Assembly: GCA_921293015.1 (NCBI GenBank)
Contig: OV121087.1
Location: 12,722,501 to 12,786,500, forward strand
Source of the DNA: Phorcus lineatus
Taxonomy: Eukaryota > Mollusca > Gastropoda > Trochida > Trochidae
Length of the DNA: 64,000 bases
Reading direction: 5' to 3'
Every line of letters begins with the position of its first letter. Positions within the stretch are counted from its first letter, which is position 1. This document shows, piece by piece, positions 61,531 to 64,000 of this stretch. A program made the position numbers and the translations under genes. The notes under the pieces were generated by a model. The model made no database searches. It was not told where the DNA came from and was given only the letters and a program-made list of their open reading frames with translations.

Positions 61531-61719
61531 TGCTTCGTGTGCAGTCGTGTGGTATGTCATTTAAATAGACTATGCATATGCTTTTTCATTAGGATTTCGA
61601 ATTCCAAATGCATTATCATAATGCCAACGTTCCAATGCTAAGTATTTGAAAGGGTTCCTAATCGCTAAATGAATTATTTATGCACAGTTCGTTTAGATAT
61701 ATAGCGTATATACATAAAT

Positions 61720-62250
61720 ACTACACTTAGGTCAATGGACAATTCTCCCAAAGGTTCAATAAAACCCCGACCTGGCTCAGTCAATTTGTAATGGATTGAA
61801 GAGAGGTCTCGTTATCATAGAATTATTACACACTCTTTATGGATCTGCCGTGGTGATTTGAAACTCTGGCCCTGATGCTAACAATATTTAACGAGCGCTA
61901 AGGTGAGCTTGGTCTAATGGAGAGGATCACATGATTCAGTGGTTTCTTAGAAATTATTAGAAATTTATACCACATTGTTCATTATACTTCGTCATTTTGC
62001 TATTAACATGAACAAGAAAATTCCTTTCATGCCCTGTGTCAATTGAATTTTTATCAAGCATGCTAATTTCATTGTCCAATAAAGTATCATAAATCTGATA
62101 ATGGGACAGATTTTAAGAAAATAAAAACGTTGTTTGACATTTTATATTTCCTGTTTTGGCCGTGTGTTTCTTGAAACAAATCAAGTATTGATAATTTTGA
62201 AAGCATTATTAAGATATAAAATATTAAGGGAGACATTTTCGGATTTAATG
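61720..62250 (+). repeat. Block G copy 2 of 3
   Basis: See copy 1. It contains TTTAACGAGCGCTAAGGTGA then GCTTGGTCTAAT and CACATTGTTCATTATACTTC. Confidence 0.7.
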
Positions 62251-62699
62251 GTTATAACGGTGAACTGTAAGAGTAGCATATACATGTAGACATTTGGAGA
62301 CTTTTATCCCCAACAAAACCTTTACAGCTACGATAAGTGTATAAAACGCTATATATTTTAATTAACGGATAAAATAATGTACACATGTACCTAGGAATTT
62401 TAGTGTGTATAAAAGGGTATGCTGTTATGATAAATTAAAATAATTGATGAAATGTCTACAGGAACATCTCGATGATAACACATGCTACTTTGTATATATA
62501 TTAAATCTTATTTTAACATATAATGAAAAATCAAGGATTGATAATCTTTCGGCTTGAACCTTACGTCCTAAATCTTATGGACAAGAATCAAAACGCATAA
62601 CATCACAAAAACGTATGATGTCCATATAGCACATTTATGGCTCTCTCATGGAAAAATAGGGTTTATTATATATAATACCCCGTTTCGCTCTCTTTATTT

Positions 62700-63260
62700 T
62701 GTAAATTACGATTCACAAGAAACTTCGAATTTCAGGTGATAATGAGAAGTACATTCACATCAGTATCATTAGAATACCCTCCCGACGGTTTCATAGAGAT
62801 TCGATTTGGCTTACTTCATTTCCAAAACTGTGAAGAGAACGCTCGTTATAGCTCTGTGGAGGATGCTTTATTGTTCTGTGGACGTGATTTGAAACTCATG
62901 TTGGTACCAAAATTATCGCCAGGGTAAGCCGAGTGTAAAACAGAAGATCACATGACAGTGATTCGTAGAATACATTCGAGTTTGTCGTCACATACTTTAT
63001 TACGTGAAGTTACTGTACTTTTTAACAATCAATAACGTTTCTGTTATGCCGTTTGTCAATTAAATGTAAGGGACGCAGTCTAATTTCAATTTCCATTCAG
63101 TGGTGTAATCTAGCGATGAGAAAGCGTTAAATGAAATGAAAACATAAATTGACATTTTCTATTTCCTGTATTGGCATTATTTCTCTTGAGAGAGACTTAC
63201 TGTTCATGATTGATCGCCTTTCCAACATATTAAATGTTATGACGGACATTATCGTTATTA
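62700..63260 (+). repeat. Block G copy 3 of 3
   Basis: See copy 1. It shares CGTGATTTGAAACTC with copy 2, AGAAGATCACATGACAGTG, TTGACATTTTCTATTTCCTG, and the GACGGACATTATCG word with copy 1. It is the most diverged copy in its first half. Confidence 0.6.
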
Positions 63261-63539
63261 TGATGAAAATTATCATCATTTTACGACAGTACCAGCAGTA
63301 TGCACAAAATGCAGAAAACAATTCCCCTATATACCTATATTACGTACGTTACTTTACAGCTTCGTCAGCATTCTAATACACCCTCTGTTCTAACACTAAC
63401 CTAATCTCGGGGTTCAGGCGGGTTACAAAATTTTGCAATATTTCAAGCAAAGAAAACACCAGGTGCATTGACGTATTAACGTATTTGCTGTCACACATAC
63501 CTTTGCAATGATAAAGTCGTTAAATAAGGCGATTGTGTT

Positions 63540-63860
63540 TTGTAAAGTGCAAAGTACATATTCGAAGAAACTTTCCAAAAGCGTATTGAAATAACTGAGG
63601 CGTTTTGAATGATAACTTTAGAAACGGCGTCGCTGATTGCACAACTAATCTTTATTGCATCAAATCAGGCTTCTAAATTTCTAGTGCGAGAAACGCTCGT
63701 ATTTGTAGGTTGTAGGTTGAGGTTGTATTTGAATATTAAATTTATGACGGAGCTACCTTTTTTGTGAGAGATTGTATAGGCATTCATAAACGAGCTACCT
63801 CTGTCGGGAGAGAATGTATAGGAATCTATGACGGAGCTACCTCTGTTAGGAGAGAATTAC
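63540..63860 (+). repeat. Start of another block A copy plus a 40-bp tandem repeat
   Basis: 63545-63700 matches 40795-40960 (GCAAAGT-CATATTCGAA, GGCGTCGCTGATT, TTGCATCAAATCAG). From 63745 to 63856 three units of about 40 bp follow, each with GACGGAGCTACCTCTGT-like then GGAGAGAATGTATAGG-like words. A single related unit occurs at about 40985-41010, and an inverted one at about 50697-50735. Confidence 0.7.
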
Positions 63861-64000
63861 AAGTGTCATCCTGAAAATATTTTTGAAAATATGGCAATGT
63901 AAGCAAAATAAGTTTGTTAATTCATTTATAAGATATTATTCCGATTAAAGTAGAACACTCCTACATTACGCTTAAAGCAATGTATTAGCGGGATTTAATA

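Noticed and set aside
61360..61641. 93-codon His/Thr/Tyr-rich ORF
   Set aside because: Translation of the CATA microsatellite.

Overview
This window looks like non-coding nuclear DNA from an animal, most likely a marine invertebrate and perhaps a mollusc. The DNA is AT-rich and has long (TA)n and CATA microsatellites. It carries decayed copies of metazoan transposon families: Tigger/pogo, Tc1, mariner, a non-LTR LINE, a tRNA-derived SINE and a small MITE. The LINE and Tc1 proteins resemble types I associate with bivalves and gastropods, but that placement is recall-based inference. I see no intact host protein gene, rRNA or tRNA gene. Every long open frame that I can recognise belongs to a transposon.

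Layout. 1-480: partial Tigger transposase (minus). 2.1-3.7 kb: first copy of a repeated block (B1) with a local inverted repeat. 5.3-6.4 kb: truncated LINE reverse transcriptase (minus). 6.86-8.5 kb: block B2. 9.87-11.25 kb: Tc1 element with terminal repeats and a broken transposase. 11.4-12.6 kb: block D1. 15.0-20.1 kb: block E, holding a (TA)n-flanked hammerhead ribozyme and a 63-bp minisatellite. 20.4-25.7 kb: block A1, interrupted by a deleted mariner. 27.0-28.6 kb: B3. 29.3-36.4 kb: block E again, inverted, interrupted by a nearly intact Tc1. 37.8-38.6 kb: D2. 39.8-44.9 and 45.6-51.7 kb: A2 and A3 in tandem. 52.3-53.1 kb: a two-copy local repeat. 53.2-58.1 kb: a less repetitive stretch with less AT-rich islands. 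58.1-63.3 kb: a three-copy diverged repeat with foldback and CATA microsatellites. The end of the window repeats part of block A.

Two things stand out. First, the window is a mosaic of old, diverged duplications of the same non-coding blocks, direct and inverted, at spacings of 6 to 26 kb. Several transposons sit in only one copy, so they give a relative insertion order. Second, at 16652-16731 there is a complete hammerhead ribozyme core with matching stems I, II and III. One half of it is also the right arm of a perfect 68-bp inverted repeat between two (TA)n tracts, and a 3' fragment of the same repeat recurs at 31.1 kb. All alignments here were made by eye.
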